Assembly: GCF_964199755.1 (NCBI RefSeq)
Contig: NC_133917.1
Location: forward strand, 5,399,967 to 5,463,966
Direction: 5' to 3'
Source of the DNA: Larus michahellis
Taxonomy: Eukaryota; Chordata; Aves; Charadriiformes; Laridae
DNA: 64,000 bases
Below are positions 60,291-64,000 of the stretch, in pieces. How positions within the stretch are numbered: the first letter of the stretch is position 1; every line of letters begins with the position of its first letter. Below the pieces are notes generated by a model. The model was not told where the DNA came from and did no database searches. It was given only the letters and a program-made list of their open reading frames with translations. Both the position numbers and the translations under genes were made by a program.

Positions 60291-61792
60291 ATAAACCGTC
60301 TCAGCTGTTGGAGGGCACCTTTGCACGGCATTTTGCAAGCCAGGGCAGACTCACACCACCCACACGCTGAACCCGTGGGCTGCGAGCCAGGGCAGATGAA
60401 AACACAGGCTTATCTCAGCAGGGTTTGCTAACACAATCTCCGTTTTCGCTGCCGCAGCTGACTGCTTCACAGCCTGCGTAGGGCTTTCTGCATTTGATGA
60501 GGGCCGTGATAACCTAGTTTTGACTGAAATAGCGTCTAGGCCTCCCCCCATGCAGAGCTCTCATGACTGCTTCCAGACTGTGCCATAAAGGTTTGATTCA
60601 GCCCTTTGTGGCTCCCCATCAAAACCTTAACTGTTTTCGTGGCTCTGTGGCCATTTGCAAATGGGTCTCCATGGTGGATTTCCCACCAAGCTGAGTATGT
60701 CACTGCCCACAGGCAGCCACCCCCAGCACGCTTCACAGTGGGATTTCTTTGAAAAAATAGTTAAGAAGATCCTACCTTCCCTCTGACTGGGGAAAAGACA
60801 AAATATTCCTGATGGGACTGTGACACTCCAGTTATCTAAGTGGAGTGTTGCTAAATTAAGTTGACACAGTTACATCGAACGTCTTGAACGAACTGTCCCG
60901 GTAATCTCAGCGGCTCCGCTCTTCATTAGGGCTTTTGATTGGACTTAAAGGAGGTTCTGTGAGAAATTTCGAAAACCTCTTCCTACCTCTGCATAGAGGT
61001 GACCATTGAATCAGATGTTGGCCAAAAGAAAGTCTTACTTGGGTACATACCATCCAGCTTTGATTTAGGACCCCAAGGGAAAAATGGGACTAGAAGCAAG
61101 ATAAGGAGCCGTTATTGTTCCTAAACTTTCTGCTCCTTTCTTTATCTGCAGCTGCAATGCTCACAAAACCTACATGGACAATTCGATCCGTCCCCTGGTT
61201 AGTTAAAGAGTGACTCCGTGTGGGAATGGTGGAACTGAGACGTAGCCATGTCCTACTTGACTGGATAGATCAGGCCAACAGGACTTGTCCCCTTGGAACA
61301 CATTTTCACAGCAGGTGTTCAGCATATGCTCCCCGCCCCCAACAGACATTTCTTTTGTAAACATCTTCTTCCACTTTTTCACTATTTTTTTTCATGAGGT
61401 TGGATCAGATCTCCATAAACTGGTTGATATGTTTAAAGAGCTCTTTCAAAAATCTCATCATACACGTGAGAGTCAAGACCTCCCACAGACCAGTGCACAC
61501 ACAACAGAGAGGGTTTCAAGCTTTTAGTTGCCAAAGACAAAGGTTCCAAACAGCCTGAGGTGTAGAGAAAGCCTAAGGGAACGGTAGCAACGATCACAAT
61601 ATTGTCATAAAACCTAGGGGGTGTGCCTGGAGAATTCAGGACATGGCTGTGCAGGGACAAGAGAACTCGGGATTATGTGCGACCAGTTCAGAAGAGCGGT
61701 GACACAGTGGTGGGCAGGAAAGCCACCCTCGCGTCCAATAGTGAGGGGAATGCCATCTTCCCATTCCACTGGCACATTTTTGCATGCAAGTT

Positions 61793-64000
61793 TTACTTGT
61801 GGGAAGCACCTCCAGAAGAACCAGAGCCACTTCCATAAACGGACGTGTAATCCCACCTTCCAGGAGGGCACCCTCCTTCAGAGGTACATTCTCCAGACCC
61901 ATCTCGCGGGCTGTATCTCCCAGATCCATAGCCCCCGTCCCCCCCAGAGCCATACCCTCCACTGCCAGGACTGCAGAAACCCCCGGACCCAGATCCCCAA
62001 CCTCCAGAACCATACCCAGCACTGCCAGAACTGCAGATATGACCACAGCTCGATCCCCAAGCTCCAGAGAGAGAACTTCCTCCTCCGCCAGAGATGGAGC
62101 CTCTCCTGCCAGAGCTGCTGCCACCGCTAGAGCTCAGCCCACCACTTTGGGGGCTGCATCTGCCACTGCCTGAGCTGGATCCTCCTCCATAGCTATGGCC
62201 ACCTCCAGAGATGGAGCCTCCACTGCCTGAGCTTCCTCCTCCTCCATACCCTGAGCCTCCAGAACAGATAGACCCACTATTGCCAGAGCCACCTCCTCCT
62301 CCTCCTCCACCACCAGAGATGGAGCCTCTCCTGCCAGAGCCAGATCCTCCCCCATAGCTGTGGACACCTCCAGACATGGAGCCTCCACTGCCAGAGCTTC
62401 CTCCTCCTCCATAGCCTGAGCCTCCTCCACCACAGATGGACCCACCACTGCCAGAGCTGGATCCTCCCCCATAGCTGTGGCCACCTCCAGACATGGAGCC
62501 TCCACTGCCTGAGCTTTCGCCTCCTCCATAGCCTGAGCCTCCTCCACCACAGATGGACCCACCACTGCCAGAGCTACCTCCTCCTCCACCAGAGATGGAA
62601 CCTCTCCTGCCTGAGCTGGATCCTCCTCCATAGCTGTGGCCACCTCCAGACATGGAGCCTCCACTGCCAGAGCTTCCTCCTCCTCCATAGCCTGACCCTC
62701 CTCCACCACAAACAGACCCACCACTGCCAGAGCTACCTCCTCCTCCACCAGAGATGGAACCTCTCCTGCCTGAGCTGGACCCTCCTCCATAGCTGTGGCC
62801 ACCTCCAGACATGGAGCCTCCACTGCCTGAGCTTCCTCCTCCTCCATAGCCTGAGCCTCCTCCACCACAGATGGACACACCACTGCCAGAGCCACCTCCT
62901 CCTCCACCACCAGAAATGGAGCCGCTCCTGCCAGAGCTGCTGCCACCACCAGAGCTCAGCCCACCACTGTGGGGGCTGCATCTGCCACTGCCCGAGCTGG
63001 ATCCTCCTCCATAGCTGTGGCCACCTCCAGAGATGGAGCCTCCACTGCCTGAGCTTCCTCCTCCTCCATAGCCTGAGCCTTCTCCACCACAAATGGACCC
63101 ACCACTGACAGAGCCACCTCCTCCTCCTCCACCGCCAGAGATGGAGCCCCTCCTACCAGAGCTGGATCCTCCTCCATAGCTGTGGCCACCTCCAGACATG
63201 GAGCCTCCACTGCCTGAGCTTCCTCCTCCACCATAGCCTGAGCCTCCTCCACCACAGATGGACCCACTACTGCCAGAGCCACGTCCTCCTCCTCCACCAC
63301 CAGAGATGGAGCCTCTCCTGCCTGAGCTGGATCCTCCTCCATAGCAGTGGCCACCACCAGACATGGAGCCTCCACTGCCTGAGCTTCCTCCTCCTCCATA
63401 GCCTGAGCCTCCTCCACCACAGATGGACCCACCACTGCCAGAGCTGGATCCTCCCCCATAGCTGTGGCCACCTCCAGACATGGAGCCTCCACTGCCTGAG
63501 CTTCCTCCTCCTCCATAGCCTGAGCCTCCTCCACCACAGATGGACCCACCACTGCCAGAGCCACCTCCTCCTCCACCACCAGAGATGGAGCCTCTCCTGC
63601 CAGAGCTGCTGCCACCACCAGAGCTCAGCCCACCGCTGTGGGGGCTGCATCTGCCACTGCCTGAGCTGGATCCTCCTCCATAGCAGTGGCCACCTCCAGA
63701 CATGGAGCCTCCACTGCCTGAGCTTCCGCCTCCTCCATAGCCTGAGCCTCCTCCACCACAGATGGACCCACCGCTGCCAGAGCCACCTCCTCCTCCTCCA
63801 CCACCAGAGATGGAGCCTCTCCTGCCTGAGCTGGATCCTCCTCCATAGCTGTGGCCACCTCCAGACATGGAGCCTCCACTGCCACAGCTTCCTCCTCCGC
63901 CATAGCTTGAGCCTCCACCACAGATGGACCCACCACTGCCAGAGGTACCTTCTCCTCCACCAGAGATGGAACCTCTCCTGCCCGAGCTGGATCCTCCTCC
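61793..64000 (-). CDS. Gene F: giant Gly/Ser/Tyr/Cys tandem-repeat protein, 3' part; probable tail exon of a type II keratin
   Basis: One uninterrupted frame runs from the right edge to a TAA at 61793-61795, at least 735 codons, with no stop and no visible splice acceptor. A unit of about 55 residues repeats about twelve times: (M/I)SGGGH(S/C)YGGG, SSSGRRGSISGG, a Gly run, SGSGGSICGG, GGSGYGGGG, SSGSGGS. One full unit holds 31 Gly and 15 Ser. After the repeats come Gly/Ser/Cys/Tyr sequence, an acidic patch (GECTSEGG) and the end SSGGASHK. The Tyr/His/Cys-spaced glycine loops are like the tails of KRT1/KRT2-type keratins and loricrin. The keratin neighbourhood and strand favour a keratin exon 9. 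Only one Lys and one Gln occur, unlike transglutaminase-crosslinked loricrin. No start codon can be assigned; internal ATGs are repeat-unit methionines. The rod, if present, lies right of the window. Confidence 0.75.
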   Translation of the reverse strand, partial: GGGSSSGRRGSISGGGEGTSGSGGSICGGGSSYGGGGSCGSGGSMSGGGHSYGGGSSSGRRGSISGGGGGGGGSGSGGSICGGGGSGYGGGGSSGSGGSMSGGGHCYGGGSSSGSGRCSPHSGGLSSGGGSSSGRRGSISGGGGGGGSGSGGSICGGGGSGYGGGGSSGSGGSMSGGGHSYGGGSSSGSGGSICGGGGSGYGGGGSSGSGGSMSGGGHCYGGGSSSGRRGSISGGGGGGRGSGSSGSICGGGGSGYGGGGSSGSGGSMSGGGHSYGGGSSSGRRGSISGGGGGGGGSVSGGSICGGEGSGYGGGGSSGSGGSISGGGHSYGGGSSSGSGRCSPHSGGLSSGGGSSSGRSGSISGGGGGGGSGSGVSICGGGGSGYGGGGSSGSGGSMSGGGHSYGGGSSSGRRGSISGGGGGSSGSGGSVCGGGGSGYGGGGSSGSGGSMSGGGHSYGGGSSSGRRGSISGGGGGSSGSGGSICGGGGSGYGGGESSGSGGSMSGGGHSYGGGSSSGSGGSICGGGGSGYGGGGSSGSGGSMSGGVHSYGGGSGSGRRGSISGGGGGGGGGSGNSGSICSGGSGYGGGGSSGSGGSISGGGHSYGGGSSSGSGRCSPQSGGLSSSGGSSSGRRGSISGGGGSSLSGAWGSSCGHICSSGSAGYGSGGWGSGSGGFCSPGSGGYGSGGDGGYGSGRYSPRDGSGECTSEGGCPPGRWDYTSVYGSGSGSSGGASHK
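62075..64000 (-). repeat. Coding minisatellite of gene F with three unit types
   Basis: Units begin at (M/I)SGGG, for example at 63868, 63703 and, last, 62212. Full units are 165 bp. Long units carry an extra GRCSPHSGGLSSGGG block and short units lack the RRGSISGG block. Reading 5' to 3' from 63868 the order is full, long, short, full, full, long, full, full, short, full, long. This suggests unequal exchange of multi-unit blocks. Confidence 0.88.

Larger units (their letters stand above)
54910..61792. other. Intergenic region between keratin E and gene F
   Basis: No gene recognised apart from two CR1 fragments (55318-55745, 59580-60290) and a third copy of the foldback-like repeat near 59085-59230. 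The probable 3' UTR of gene F occupies the right end, but I see no clear AATAAA for it. Confidence 0.55.

Noticed and set aside
62134-62949. Long alternative-frame open reading frames opposite or beside gene F (Ala/Val/Glu-rich, 271 aa; another of 220 aa at 62956-63618)
   Set aside because: They are shadows of the stop-free coding minisatellite in another frame of the same strand. Only the Gly/Ser frame has a sensible composition and a keratin or loricrin-like signature.
61793-64000. Regularly spaced repeats suggestive of a CRISPR-like or satellite array
   Set aside because: The repeats are in-frame coding units without unique spacers, in vertebrate DNA.

Overview
The window is vertebrate nuclear DNA, almost certainly from a bird. 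It carries several CR1 LINE fragments of avian type, with TCTATGATT-like 3' ends, and a compact run of type II (basic) alpha-keratin genes, all on the minus strand. Each complete gene has the classical nine-exon type II layout. The shared coding-exon lengths are about 215, 61, 96, 165, 126 and 221 bp, followed by a short exon 8 and a tail exon. All introns begin with GT and end with AG on the minus strand.

Layout from left to right, which is 3' to 5' for transcription. (A) 1407-2820: the first two exons of a soft, glycine-rich KRT75/KRT6/KRT5-type keratin that runs off the left edge. (B) 7999-12937: a complete soft keratin of 696 aa, closest in plan to KRT5/KRT6. (C) 17660-24434: a complete 619-aa type II keratin with many cysteines in head and tail. 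(psi) 30715-34497: a decayed, unprocessed copy of a C/D/E-type gene, with a CR1 element lodged in its exon 5. (D) 38774-44205: a complete 616-aa Cys-rich keratin. (E) 49967-54545: a complete but divergent 588-aa Cys-rich keratin. (F) 61793-64000: the 3' part of a very large Gly/Ser/Tyr/Cys tandem-repeat coding exon that runs off the right edge. F is best read as the tail exon of a further type II keratin, though a loricrin-like protein cannot be excluded.

The genes fall into two subfamilies. A and B have Cys-poor, glycine-loop heads. B's exon 8 is 35 bp, and A's is outside the window. C, D and E have Cys-rich heads and tails, a 29-bp exon 8 and a shared 5' flank. That flank has a TATA box about 95-110 bp upstream of the ATG, a GCTGCCAGGCA element at about -170, and a TAATTA..GTTTAGCAAA element at about -310 to -360. 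C, D and E also share a similar sequence around AATAAA at the 3' end. The pseudogene keeps recognisable remnants of all three upstream elements, so it arose by tandem DNA duplication.

Type II keratins pair with type I partners, encoded elsewhere, to form 10-nm filaments in epithelial cells. The soft/Cys-rich split suggests that the cluster serves both living epidermis and harder, disulfide-linked tissues such as scale, claw, beak or feather, but expression cannot be read from the sequence. The rest of the window is intergenic DNA with CR1 fragments, a foldback-like dispersed repeat and simple repeats. I found no RNA genes, viral elements or CRISPR arrays.
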